From NCBI RefSeq assembly GCF_002356315.1, contig NZ_AP018164.1:1302001-1366000 (forward strand): DNA of 64,000 nt, written 5' to 3'. Below are positions 46,290 to 53,629 of the stretch, piece by piece. The stretch comes from Mycobacterium shigaense (GTDB lineage: Bacteria > Actinomycetota > Actinomycetes > Mycobacteriales > Mycobacteriaceae). Under the pieces are notes generated by a model. That model was given only the letters and a program-made list of their open reading frames with translations, made no database searches and was not told the DNA's origin. The position numbers and the translations under genes were made by a program. Each line of letters starts with the position of its first letter. Within the stretch, counting starts at the first letter, position 1.

Positions 46290-47543
46290 TCAGAAGCTCG
46301 CGTGCGGGGCTCCGATGCCGGGGTCGATCTTATGGGGTCCCGCCGCAGTGGGTGCGACGGGGAAGTCGAAGATGGCTGTCGGAATATACACGGTGGCGCA
46401 CGAATTGGGGATGTCGACGACTCCCGACAGTCGGCCCTCGATCGGCGCCGACCCCAGCAGGAGGTAGGCCTGCTCGGGGCTGTATCCGAAGGTGGTCAAG
46501 TAGTCGATGGCGTGCAGACACGCGCGTTGGTAGGCCAGATCGGAGTTGAGGTACTTCTGCTCGCCGTCGAGGGTGACCGAAATCCCGGAAAAGGCAATCC
46601 ATTCCGAATACTGAGGGTCGGTGTTTCCGGGCATGAAGATGGCGTTCTCCTTTACGCCGTAGGTGTTCATGCCGCCTTTGATCAAATCGACGTGCAGGTC
46701 GATGAACCCGCCCATCTCGATTGCTCCGCAGAAGGTGATCTCACCGTCGCCTTGAGAGAAGTGGAGGTCGCCGACTGAAAGGTTCGCGCCGGGGACGAAC
46801 ACCGGGTAGAAGATGCGGCTTCCCTTGGTGAGGTTCTTGATGTCCTGATTGCCGCCGTTCTCGCGCGGCGGCGCGGTTCGCGCACCTTCTGCGGCCACCC
46901 TGGTGAAGTCGGTTCCCGACAGGCTGCCCAAGATTGCGGCTTCCGGTTCGGGCGGTAGTGCCAGCGGTGGCACGCGATCGGGGTCAGTGGCGATCAAGGC
47001 GGCTTCGCGGGTGTTCCACGTCGACAGGAGTTCTCGAGAGGGTGCGGTGCCCATGAGTCCCGGATGCACGATGCCGGTGTATTTGACGCCGGGCACGTGG
47101 CGGGAGGTGGTGGTCTGGCCGGAGAAGTCCCAGATCGCCTTGTAGGCGTCGGGGAACTGATCGGTGAGAAAGCATCCGCCGTTCTGCTTGGCGAAGATAC
47201 CGGTGTATCCCCAGCCCTGTCCGGCGAGCGGGCCGCTGTCTTCCTGGGGGATCGGGCCGACGTCGAGGATGTCGACGATGAGGAGGTCACCGGGTTCGGC
47301 ACCTTCGATGGCGAAAGGCCCCGACAGGCAGTGCACGCCTTTGAGTGGGGCGTTGAGCATGTCTTCGGCGGAATCGTCGTTGCGGATGGCTCCGTCGAAC
47401 CATTCGCGGCAGTGTGCCCGGAAGCTGTCACCGGGTTTGACAGTGACAGCCGGGGGGATGTCGGGGTGCCAGCGGTTGTGTCCGACGATCTGTTGATCGG
47501 TGAACTTCTTCGACGAATCCAGCGGGAACACGAGTTCGGGCAC
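46290..47543 (-). CDS. fmdA: Formamidase FmdA
   Basis: A 417-residue enzyme of the FmdA/acetamidase-formamidase family, hydrolysing formamide (and short amides) to ammonia and formate. Family blocks seen include HNRWHPDIPPA, IEGAEPGDLLIVDILDVGP, HPGLMGTAPS, FVPGANLSVGDLHFSQGDGE and DLHVDLIKGGM. Full length and intact. An ideal palindrome overlaps its predicted transcription start. It lies downstream of marR-fmdB on the same strand, within the tRNA island, and supplies nitrogen when formamide is present. Confidence 0.92.
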   Translation of the reverse strand: MPELVFPLDSSKKFTDQQIVGHNRWHPDIPPAVTVKPGDSFRAHCREWFDGAIRNDDSAEDMLNAPLKGVHCLSGPFAIEGAEPGDLLIVDILDVGPIPQEDSGPLAGQGWGYTGIFAKQNGGCFLTDQFPDAYKAIWDFSGQTTTSRHVPGVKYTGIVHPGLMGTAPSRELLSTWNTREAALIATDPDRVPPLALPPEPEAAILGSLSGTDFTRVAAEGARTAPPRENGGNQDIKNLTKGSRIFYPVFVPGANLSVGDLHFSQGDGEITFCGAIEMGGFIDLHVDLIKGGMNTYGVKENAIFMPGNTDPQYSEWIAFSGISVTLDGEQKYLNSDLAYQRACLHAIDYLTTFGYSPEQAYLLLGSAPIEGRLSGVVDIPNSCATVYIPTAIFDFPVAPTAAGPHKIDPGIGAPHASF

Positions 47544-47592
47544 AGTATCTACCTTCGTGGGTGAGCGTTAACGGCCGACAGGAATATCTCCG

Positions 47593-47620
47593 TATGGAAA
47601 TATTCCATATGAACGGTATA
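47593..47620 (-). promoter_or_regulatory. Operator palindrome and -10 box of fmdA
   Basis: TATGGAA-ATA-TTCCATA at 47593-47609 is a perfect inverted repeat. On the minus strand a TATACC -10 box (47615-47620) sits just upstream, so the predicted start of transcription falls in the palindrome, the place for a repressor. The MarR protein encoded beside it is the obvious candidate. The rest of 47544-47780 holds no gene. Confidence 0.55.
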
Positions 47621-47780
47621 GCCGGAAGTGGTCGGCGGCGTTAAGATCTTGTGACACACCGGCTTTCGCGTGGGCCGGGCTTTGACAGGATCGCGCGTCA
47701 CCGTCAGACGGAGGTGATCAGTCGCGGGCGCGTGTGCGCGACGGGTGAAATGTGGGCGCCGATCTACGAGGGTGCGAGGT

Positions 47781-48068
47781 TCACGGTCGTGGTAGGCGTG
47801 CGTGGCGGGGGTCGCGGGTGATGGGCGTGGGTCTTCGTCGCGGCCGCCCGGGAATGGACGAGACCACCGGTGGCGCGTCGGCGCTGCTGGCGGCGGCATC
47901 GAGGCTGCGCCGCAGGCCACCGTCAAGGGTGCGGAGTGACGGCTGACCGAACACACGGCGCGAGACCGATCGGCAGTCGGGGCAGTCGACCGACGGTGTC
48001 ACCGAGGCCATGGGCATCGACACGGGAAACTCACCGCATTCGGGGCAGTGGTAACGGTAGGTCGGCAT
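47781..48068 (-). CDS. fmdB: FmdB-family zinc-ribbon protein
   Basis: A 95-residue protein with an N-terminal FmdB zinc ribbon: MPTYRYHCPECG (C8, C11) and VDCPDCRSVSRRVFG (C29, C32), then a basic, Pro/Arg-rich tail. FmdB proteins accompany formamidase genes and have been regarded as regulatory, though direct evidence is scant. It follows the MarR gene by 35 bp and precedes fmdA by 237 bp. Confidence 0.85.
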   Translation of the reverse strand: MPTYRYHCPECGEFPVSMPMASVTPSVDCPDCRSVSRRVFGQPSLRTLDGGLRRSLDAAASSADAPPVVSSIPGRPRRRPTPITRDPRHARLPRP

Positions 48069-48103
48069 GGGCGTCCTTATCGGTTAGGGGGGCGCGCTGG
48101 GTG

Positions 48104-48556
48104 TCAGTCGGTGGCCGCGTCCGTGCGGAGCCGCTCGATGAGGTCGGCGAGTGTGGCGATGAGGTGGTCGACGTCGTCGGTGAGGACGTCTTCACTGAGG
48201 TCGGTCAGGAGTGTGCACTGAGTCTCGTAGAGCTGTGCACCGCGGCGGGTGGCGGCGACCAGCACTCGGCGGCGGTCGACCTCGCCCGTCTTACGAAGGA
48301 CGAGGTTGGCATCGATCATGGCGTCGATCAGGCGGGTAAGGCTCGGCCCGGTGAGTTGTGTGGCTGTTTGCAGTTCGGCCATCGGCCGCGGCTCGCCGTG
48401 TGACAGCGCGGCCAGCACTCTCCACTGCGCCACTGGGATCTTGCGCAGGTGGTCTCCGATGCGCTTGTCCATCATCGTCGACGCGGTGCGCAGGAATCGT
48501 GAAAGCTCCTCGAGCGCCTCAACTGTGGCGATGCTAGAATTAGCGACCACGTGCAC
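48104..48556 (-). CDS. MarR-family transcriptional regulator
   Basis: A 150-residue winged-helix regulator. The recognition region is MAELQTATQLTGPSLTRLID and the wing contains KTGEVDRRRVLVAATRRG, with the DxR signature. Likely controls the formamide module; the palindrome upstream of fmdA is a candidate operator. GTG start at 48556, another GTG two codons later. Divergent from the AmiC-like gene (125 bp between), whose promoter it may also cover. Confidence 0.85.
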   Translation of the reverse strand: MHVVANSSIATVEALEELSRFLRTASTMMDKRIGDHLRKIPVAQWRVLAALSHGEPRPMAELQTATQLTGPSLTRLIDAMIDANLVLRKTGEVDRRRVLVAATRRGAQLYETQCTLLTDLSEDVLTDDVDHLIATLADLIERLRTDAATD

Positions 48557-48681
48557 AGATTACACCCAACCGAAATAGTTTCATCTGGAATCGGTGGGTT
48601 CGGCGCGGAACCCAACCCGTAGGGCGGGGCGGAGGTGGCATCGGTGATGCCGCACAACGACCGCCGCAGCGTCGGTGGCGA

Positions 48682-49773
48682 GTGGCCGTGATGGCGCAGC
48701 GGCGGGTACCGGTGAGTCGTGACACGGTCGACATCGCTTTGGTGGTGCCGCTGAGCGGTCCGGCGGGGATGTTCGGCCCGTCGTGTGAGGCGTGCGCTGA
48801 CTTGGCGTTGTCCGACATCAACCAACGCGGCGGGATATTGGACCGGCCGGTGCGTGTCCATCCGGTCGATGCAGGCGCCCCCTTGCCGGCGCTGGCACGT
48901 GAAGTGGATCACTTGATCACCCAGGGAGCGGTCGACGGCGTGGTCGGATGGCATCTGTCCAACGCCCGTAAGGCCATCACCCCCAAGACCGCCGGCCGTG
49001 TGCCCTATGTTTACACCACGTTCTACGAGGGCGGGGAGAACGCCGACGGGGTGTACATGGTCGGTGAGACACCCGACCAACAACTATTTCCCGCGCTGCT
49101 GTGGCTCAGAAGAGCTCGCGGCATCCGGCGGTGGTGCGTCGTGGGCAACGACTACGTGTGGCCGCGTGAGACGGCCCGCGCGGTACGCGAATTCACCACG
49201 AGCACCGATCTGGACTACGTCGGTGAGACTTTCATTGCACTGGGGCACCGTCGATACTCGGCAGCACTGCGCCTGATCCACGAATCGCAGGCCCAGGCGG
49301 TTTTGGTCTTGATGGTGGGGGCCGACAACGCGGCGTTCAATCGAGCCTTCGCGCGTGCCCGCCTCGATGAGACGCGGGTCCGGCTGTCGATGATGATCGG
49401 CGAGGACGTACTGCTTGCCAGCGGAGCTGAAGCGACAAACGACTTGTACACCGCCAGTGGCTATTTCGAAAGCGTCATTTCTACGCAGTCGATGGATTTC
49501 GGTGCGCACTATCAGCGTCGATTTGGAGCAGCCGCCCCGGTGTTGAACAACATCGGCGAATCGTGTTACGAGGGGTTGCTTCTGTTCGCGTCCCTGGCTG
49601 AGGCGGCCCGCAGTCTGAATGTCGCTGACATACAAGCGCATTCGGCCGAGGTCACCTACCTGGGGCCGAGGGGCGAAGTCAGCGTTCAGGGCTCTCACAC
49701 CACTCAGCCGGTCTACTTGGCGGGTACCAACGAGTTGGACTTCAGTGTGCTGACTCAGCTCGACAAGAATTGA
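48682..49773 (+). CDS. AmiC-like amide/urea-type substrate-binding protein, no signal peptide
   Basis: A 363-residue type I periplasmic-binding-fold protein. The N-terminus VDIALVVPLSGPAGMFGPSC and the segments GVYMVGETPDQQLFPALLWL and VGNDYVWPRETARA are those of the AmiC/FmdD/UrtA family, which binds small amides and urea. There is neither a signal sequence nor a lipobox, so the protein should stay in the cytoplasm as AmiC does; AmiC is a ligand-responsive negative regulator of the antiterminator AmiR. No AmiR-like ANTAR gene or ABC transporter genes adjoin. GTG start at 48682 or ATG at 48691. Confidence 0.82.
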   Translation: MAVMAQRRVPVSRDTVDIALVVPLSGPAGMFGPSCEACADLALSDINQRGGILDRPVRVHPVDAGAPLPALAREVDHLITQGAVDGVVGWHLSNARKAITPKTAGRVPYVYTTFYEGGENADGVYMVGETPDQQLFPALLWLRRARGIRRWCVVGNDYVWPRETARAVREFTTSTDLDYVGETFIALGHRRYSAALRLIHESQAQAVLVLMVGADNAAFNRAFARARLDETRVRLSMMIGEDVLLASGAEATNDLYTASGYFESVISTQSMDFGAHYQRRFGAAAPVLNNIGESCYEGLLLFASLAEAARSLNVADIQAHSAEVTYLGPRGEVSVQGSHTTQPVYLAGTNELDFSVLTQLDKN

Positions 49774-49867
49774 TTCCGCTCAGCGCACCGGGTGAGTCGG
49801 CGTCCTTCGCGTGCACAGCGTGTACCCGTTAGCGAGCCCTCTTCGAAATCGTCGTGCGCTTGCCGCG

Positions 49868-50146
49868 CTAGACGTGTCCGCCGCGCCCGCACAGCCAGCC
49901 CGCGATCGTCATCGGGACGATCGCGATCAGGACAACGGTCCACCCCAATGTCCAGTGTCCGGTGGCGTCCTTGGCGGCGCCGAAGAGGGCCGGCCCGGCC
50001 ACGGCGACGAGGTAGCCGACGCATTGCGACATCGCCGAGAGTTGGCCCGCAGAGCCGTGGTGGCCGGCATGGGTGGACATGAAGGTGATGCCGAGGCTGA
50101 GCACCGCACCCAGGCCCAGTCCGAGCAGCGCGGTCCACATGCCTCC
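49868..50146 (-). pseudogene. CynX/NimT-type MFS transporter, C-terminal fragment
   Basis: From about 50146 to the stop at 49868 the minus strand encodes the last ~92 residues of a CynX/NimT-like MFS permease, GGMWTALLGLGLGAVLSLGI through GPALFGAAKDATGHWTLGW to the final helix. All preceding ten or so helices are missing. The open frame continues upstream to 50281 only through the GTGAACG-motif segment and carries no similarity. The gene was cut when the island end formed or rearranged. Confidence 0.75.
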
Positions 50147-50153
50147 GAAACAA

Positions 50154-50174
50154 TTGTGAACGGATTTGTGAACG
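50154..50174 (+). repeat. Paired GTGAACG motif near right island end
   Basis: Copy of the 21-bp motif at 45059-45079 (20 of 21 identical, same orientation), 113 bp inside the right repeat and directly abutting the truncated MFS fragment. Confidence 0.6.
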
Positions 50175-50287
50175 AAACTGTGCGCAACGGGTCCGACAAC
50201 ATCGACACGACGTGACATGTGAGACGCGTAAACGCTGCTGAGCTGCACGTTAGCGACGTATTCAGGAGTGCAAGACCGCAACCGGCC

Positions 50288-50332
50288 GGCTCATAACCCA
50301 GAGGTCGCAGGATCGAATCCTGTCCCCGCTAC
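50288..50332 (+). repeat. Right direct repeat: 3' part of tRNA-fMet
   Basis: Copy of 44965-45009 with one mismatch in the T-loop. The sequence before it (GACCGCAACCGGCC) does not continue the D arm, so this is not a functional tRNA but an attachment-site copy. Confidence 0.88.
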
Positions 50333-50339
50333 TAGTGGG

Positions 50340-50374
50340 AACGGCCCCCGGAGACTTCTCCGGGGGCCGTTTTC
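50340..50374 (+). terminator. Second copy of the tRNA terminator
   Basis: AACGGCCCCCGGAG pairs perfectly with CTCCGGGGGCCGTT (14 bp) over a 4-base loop and is followed by TTC. It has the same position relative to the tRNA copy as the hairpin at 45017, but the stem sequence has diverged. Confidence 0.85.
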
Positions 50375-50404
50375 ATGCCCGATCCGAACGATCGGAGTCG
50401 GCGA

Positions 50405-50677
50405 TCAGGTGCAGCCGCCAACGCTGACGCGCCGGCCGACGCTTGCGCAGGCGTCCACGTCGGGTGGTGGGGGAACGCTGTCGTTGGGCGGCGCGCCGTC
50501 CTGCGGCGGGGACCCGGGACTTGCACCGGGGTCCGCGCAACCGCCGACGGACACGTGTCGGCCGCCCACGTCGGTGCAGACGTCGGCAGCACCGGTCGGG
50601 GCGGTTCGGACGGCCAAGCCGCAACTCAGGATCAGGGCTGCACCCCATAGCGGCAGGCGCCATTTTTGTGCGCTCAT
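50405..50677 (-). CDS. Small secreted protein with two VSVGGC repeats
   Basis: A 90-residue protein. A hydrophobic signal sequence (LPLWGAALILSCGLAV) leads to a mature part with two similar cysteine-containing motifs, VCTDVGGRHVSVGGC and ACASVGRRVSVGGC, separated by a Pro/Asp linker (DPGASPGSPPQDGAPPNDS). The paired cysteines suggest two small disulfide loops. Such short repeat proteins occur in mycobacteria without known function. Same strand as, and 28 bp after, the DUF1330 gene. Confidence 0.7.
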   Translation of the reverse strand: MSAQKWRLPLWGAALILSCGLAVRTAPTGAADVCTDVGGRHVSVGGCADPGASPGSPPQDGAPPNDSVPPPPDVDACASVGRRVSVGGCT

Positions 50678-50705
50678 CGTGTCCTTTCTAGGGGTGCTGG
50701 ACCAG

Positions 50706-51089
50706 TCAGCCGAGCTGCCACGGATCGGTGGCGATCAGGTGGGTGTTTTCTAACGCGGCGGCCCTGTGCACGTGAGCGTGCTCATGGTAGTCGGGGCTCG
50801 TCGCCATGGTGACGAAGGCGGCCCGCGACGGGTAGCGGACCGCCACGATGGCGTCCCACCAGGGCCTGTCGAGGTCGCCGGCGACAACGTGGCTGGCTTC
50901 GCCTGCATAAAGCACCGTCGCCCCGACCGATTCCAGGAAGGGTTGGACCGCCTGGGCGTAGCGCTGATAGCAGTCCGCGCCGTTCGAGCCGAACTGCAGC
51001 AAGTTGATCATCACGACGGGCTCATCATTGTCGGCAGCCGCCGTCAGCAGCGTCCTCAGCTGGGTTTCGTCGGGCTCGATGCTGTTCAT
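50706..51089 (-). CDS. DUF1330-family protein
   Basis: A 127-residue dimeric alpha/beta-barrel-type protein. Signature segments are VVMINLLQF, GATVLYAGEASHVVAGD, WDAIVAVRYPSRAAFVTMA and SPDYHEHAHVHRAAALENT. Function unknown; members often accompany small-molecule dioxygenases. It starts 3 bp after the cupin gene stop on the same strand. Confidence 0.8.
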   Translation of the reverse strand: MNSIEPDETQLRTLLTAAADNDEPVVMINLLQFGSNGADCYQRYAQAVQPFLESVGATVLYAGEASHVVAGDLDRPWWDAIVAVRYPSRAAFVTMATSPDYHEHAHVHRAAALENTHLIATDPWQLG

Positions 51090-51092
51090 GGG

Positions 51093-51560
51093 TCAGGCAT
51101 CCCAGCTGGTCAGGTCTCGCGGGGTGATGCCATTGGCGGCGCAGTACGCGCTATAGCGGTCGACGGAGGTTTTGTGGTTCTCCTGCCAGAGGATCTTGTT
51201 GTCCTGGTCGAGGAACAATAGCTCGCCGACCAGGAAGAAGAACACCTCGGTTTCTTCCAGGCTCTCGGGTGTGTGTGATGATCCCGCCACCTCGTACACG
51301 GTGTCACCGGCCCTGGAGATCCAGTCGTTCTCCTGGTAGCGCCACGCTCCACTGACGGTGTGTCCGACCACGATGCCGGTGTGGTAATGGGCCGGAAGCA
51401 CCAGTCCGGCATTGAATTTCATCGAGACGATGATTTCTGCCCGCACTGGGTCGATCTTCCAGTACTTCAGGAACACCTCGTCGGTGAGCGGAGTGAACGG
51501 AATCCACGGGTTGTCCGCGCCCTTCATGTAGTTGACGTCGAGTTCTTGTAGTACCTGCAT
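51093..51560 (-). CDS. Cupin protein, 2,4'-dihydroxyacetophenone dioxygenase-like
   Basis: A 155-residue cupin. The metal motif LPAHYHTGIVVGHTVSG gives two histidines and is followed by GDTVYEVAGSSHTPES with a third. The overall layout (DNPWIPFTP near the start, KYWKIDPVRAEIIVSMKFNA) resembles the DAD/ChrR-like cupins that cleave aryl ketones or related substrates; activity is unproven. AGGAGA is placed 5-6 nt before the ATG at 51560. Forms an operon with the DUF1330 gene. Confidence 0.8.
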   Translation of the reverse strand: MQVLQELDVNYMKGADNPWIPFTPLTDEVFLKYWKIDPVRAEIIVSMKFNAGLVLPAHYHTGIVVGHTVSGAWRYQENDWISRAGDTVYEVAGSSHTPESLEETEVFFFLVGELLFLDQDNKILWQENHKTSVDRYSAYCAANGITPRDLTSWDA

Positions 51561-51678
51561 GACTTCTCCTAGAGGTGGTGTTTGCTGCCGTGCTGCGGCT
51601 GGAGGCAAACCTAGGAGAGCAACCTGCCCATTCGCTCGGACCACGGCGACAACGTTGCGGAGCCGGTTTGTTGTCGCG

Positions 51679-52050
51679 TCACAGTTCGGTGGCGTGCCGG
51701 TGTGCCAGGCGAGGTAGCGCCGGCAGCAGCGCGAGCGCGACCGACAGCTCGAGGGTGTCGGTGTCGATACTGCGGCCCAAGATCCGTTCCGCCTGGTTCA
51801 CGCGATAGCTGACCGTATTGGGGTGCACCGTGAGCCGGCGGGCGGCACGCGCGCGGCTCCGGTTTTCTTGCAGATAGACCGCGAGTGTCGTCGCCACTCG
51901 GTAGGTGTCCTCGTCGGCCGCGGCCAGCGGTCCCAACACCCGGGTGACAAATGAAGCTGCATGCTCGACATCGGCGCTTGCCAAGGTGCTGGCATTGGAC
52001 GGTGATCGATCGATGGTCACGGTTGCCTCTCGGTCGATTGCGTGATGCAA
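51679..52050 (-). pseudogene. PucR/CdaR-type regulator, C-terminal remnant
   Basis: About 105 residues matching the end of PucR/CdaR regulators: ASFVTRVLGPLAAADEDTY, then the helix-turn-helix ARRLTVHPNTVSYRVNQAER and SVALALLPALPRL. Normal members have 300-500 further residues upstream (GGDEF-like and sensor parts), which are absent here; sequence similarity ends near the 13-bp motif at 52038-52050. The remaining frame opens with a TTG inside that motif and might be expressed as a DNA-binding fragment, but a broken gene is more likely. Confidence 0.65.
52038..52050 (-). repeat. 13-bp motif copy 1 downstream of the HxlR gene
   Basis: Minus strand TTGCATCACGCAA. Identical to the copy at 52551-52563 but inverted relative to it; a further near-copy lies at 52071-52082. 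Confidence 0.6.
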
Positions 52051-52070
52051 GTGACTATGCCACGGTCACT

Positions 52071-52082
52071 TTCATCACGCAA
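52071..52082 (+). repeat. 13-bp motif copy 2 at the end of the HxlR gene
   Basis: TTCATCACGCAA, lacking one G compared with the full motif TTGCATCACGCAA. It overlaps the HxlR stop codon region. Confidence 0.5.
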
Positions 52083-52545
52083 TGGACCCTTTTGAGCCTG
52101 GTCCGGACGTCAGCACGATATCCCCATGTCGCAATGTGTCGCCGCACTCGGCACAGGTGAGTTGAGCAGTGAGGCGACCTCCGCAGTCGCGGTGCAACGA
52201 CAACACGGGCGGACCATCGGGAGCCAAGTAGCGGTCACCCCACAGCAGCAGGGACATCAACACGGGCCACAAATCTCGGCCCTGCTGAGTGAGGTGGTAA
52301 TCGTAGCGATCTGGCCTCTGTTGATAGCGGCGTCGCTCGAAAACACCCGCTTGCGTCAATCGCGACAATCGGTCGCTGAGCACGTTGTGCGCTAATCCCA
52401 GCCGAGCGCGGAAATCGTCGAACCGGCTTACCCCCCGTAGCGCGTCCCGCACAATCAGCAACGTCCACCGGTCGCCTATCAGTTCCAAGCTGCGGGCGAT
52501 CGAGCAGACCTGGTGCTCGTAGGCGCGCGGAAGCATGCTCGCCAT
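52075..52545 (-). CDS. HxlR-family transcriptional regulator
   Basis: A 156-residue winged-helix regulator. The HxlR core is CSIARSLELIGDRWTLLIVR, followed by RFDDFRARLGLAHNVLSDRL, and the wing YQQRPDRYDYHLTQQGRDL. The C-terminal CAECGD and HRDCGG cysteines could form a small zinc site, as in some family members. ATG at 52545 is preferred to the TTG at 52563, which lies inside a copy of the TTGCATCACGCAA motif likely to be the protein's own operator. Confidence 0.86.
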   Translation of the reverse strand: MASMLPRAYEHQVCSIARSLELIGDRWTLLIVRDALRGVSRFDDFRARLGLAHNVLSDRLSRLTQAGVFERRRYQQRPDRYDYHLTQQGRDLWPVLMSLLLWGDRYLAPDGPPVLSLHRDCGGRLTAQLTCAECGDTLRHGDIVLTSGPGSKGSIA

Positions 52546-52550
52546 GTTAG

Positions 52551-52563
52551 TTGCATCACGCAA
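52551..52563 (+). promoter_or_regulatory. 13-bp motif copy 3, candidate HxlR operator
   Basis: TTGCATCACGCAA, 6 bp upstream of the HxlR ATG. TTGC and GCAA form inverted ends of a partial dyad. Location directly before the start suggests autorepression. Confidence 0.5.
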
Positions 52564-52698
52564 GTAATGAAGGAACGGAGTCGAACCGCAGTATGAACGC
52601 CGCTTGTTCTGCGGCTTCCTAGGTGCGTCGCTTCAAGCGCCAGTGGGTAACCCACGCCACAGCGCTTACAAGCAGGTGAATCGGAAGGGGGTATCGGC

Positions 52699-52962
52699 AT
52701 GGGTCACGAAGGCGGCCGGTGGGACGTCAGCGCGAAGAGCAACGCGGTGTGCCTCGAGCGGGTCTCGGACGGCGAGGAGCAGGTATTCGAGGATTCGTTG
52801 ACTCCCGAGGATGCCCGCAAGCTCGCGGGGCTCCTGACGAAGTTCGCCGACAAGGCCGAAGAGTCCGATGACTCCGGTGAGTCGGACGAATCGGACGACA
52901 AGGACTCGGACAGCACCGAGGACTCCGACAAGTCCGACGACTCGGATAAGCCCGTGGGTTAG
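52699..52962 (+). CDS. Small protein with Ser/Asp/Glu-rich tail
   Basis: An 87-residue protein. Residues 1-52 form a conserved-looking domain (GGRWDVSAKSNAVCLERVSD and LTPEDARKLAGLLTKFADKA); residues 53-85 are almost only Ser, Asp, Glu and Lys. GGAAGGGGG precedes the ATG at 52699. No function is known; the acidic tail could bind cations or basic partners. Converges with the peroxidase gene, with 3 bp between. Confidence 0.75.
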   Translation: MGHEGGRWDVSAKSNAVCLERVSDGEEQVFEDSLTPEDARKLAGLLTKFADKAEESDDSGESDESDDKDSDSTEDSDKSDDSDKPVG

Positions 52963-52965
52963 CAG

Positions 52966-53454
52966 CTAGCGCGGCAGTACGGCCTCGATGGCGCTGATGA
53001 CCTCGGGGGCGTCGGGCTCGGTGCGCGGCCGAAAACGGTTGACGACCTCACCGCCGGGCGCGATCAGAAATTTTTCGAAGTTCCACTGAATGTCGCCGCT
53101 CTCGCCGCCGGAGTCGGGGGTTTTGGTCAACTCGGCGTACAGCGGGTGGCGGTCGGCGCCGTTGACGTCGGTCTTGGCCAGCAGCGGAAAGGTCACCCCG
53201 TATGTCGTCGAGCAGAACTCCTGGATTTCCTCGGCCGTGCCCGGCTCCTGGCCCATGAACTGATTGCACGGGACGCCGACCACCGTCAGGCCGCGGTCGC
53301 GGTAGTCCTTGGCCAATTTTTCCAGCGCCGTGTATTGCGGTGTCAGCCCGCACTTGGAGGCTACGTTCACGACCAGCGTTGCGCCGTCGGACAATTCGGC
53401 CAGTGTGGTCGGCTTGCCGTCGAGGGTGGTCAGGGCGATGTCGTTGAGGGTCAC
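52966..53454 (-). CDS. Glutathione-peroxidase-fold peroxidase
   Basis: A 162-residue thiol peroxidase of the GPx family. Peroxidatic cysteine C35 (VASKCGLTPQ), the VPCNQFMGQEPG block with N64-Q65, and WNFEKFL complete the catalytic set. Another cysteine, C81 in EFCSTTYGVTFP, matches the resolving cysteine of thioredoxin-dependent GPx enzymes, so thioredoxin or mycothiol rather than glutathione (absent in mycobacteria) is the likely reductant. GTG at 53454; the longer frame lacks conservation. Confidence 0.88.
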   Translation of the reverse strand: MTLNDIALTTLDGKPTTLAELSDGATLVVNVASKCGLTPQYTALEKLAKDYRDRGLTVVGVPCNQFMGQEPGTAEEIQEFCSTTYGVTFPLLAKTDVNGADRHPLYAELTKTPDSGGESGDIQWNFEKFLIAPGGEVVNRFRPRTEPDAPEVISAIEAVLPR

Positions 53455-53629
53455 GCGGACGACGGTAACGCACGGAAATTCGAGGAGTCCACTACTCGTC
53501 TTCTCCCGTCGCTCAACGCCGGTCACTTCGCCTGCCCGGCGATTCCGGACGTCGCGACTAACACCGACCCGATCATCTCGGCGGCAGGCTGCAATCGTCG
53601 GCGGCACAACCGCTTCCGCGTCCGCAGGA

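Larger units (their letters stand above)
45012..50332. mobile_element. Eroded 5.3-kb genomic island at tRNA-fMet
   Basis: The island is bounded by the intact tRNA-fMet and by a second copy of its 3' end at 50288-50332 (offset 5,323 bp). The terminator hairpin after the tRNA is also repeated (45017-45048 and 50340-50371). A 21-bp motif with two GTGAACG units occurs just inside each boundary. Contents: MBL-hydrolase pseudogene, CGNR regulator, fmdA, fmdB, MarR, AmiC-like protein and MFS fragment. There is no integrase, relaxase or phage structural gene, so it is a remnant or a non-autonomous element. Confidence 0.75.

Noticed and set aside
47549..47956. A 135-residue gene between fmdB and fmdA on the minus strand
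   Set aside because: It overlaps fmdB, has low-complexity Arg/Pro content, and covers the fmdA promoter and operator.
50288..50332. A second functional tRNA-Met
   Set aside because: Only the part from the anticodon stem onward is present; the D arm and 5' acceptor strand are missing.
45012..50332. Insertion sequence or prophage
   Set aside because: No transposase, integrase, terminal inverted repeats or phage structural genes are seen; tRNA-flanking direct repeats fit an integrative-element remnant better.
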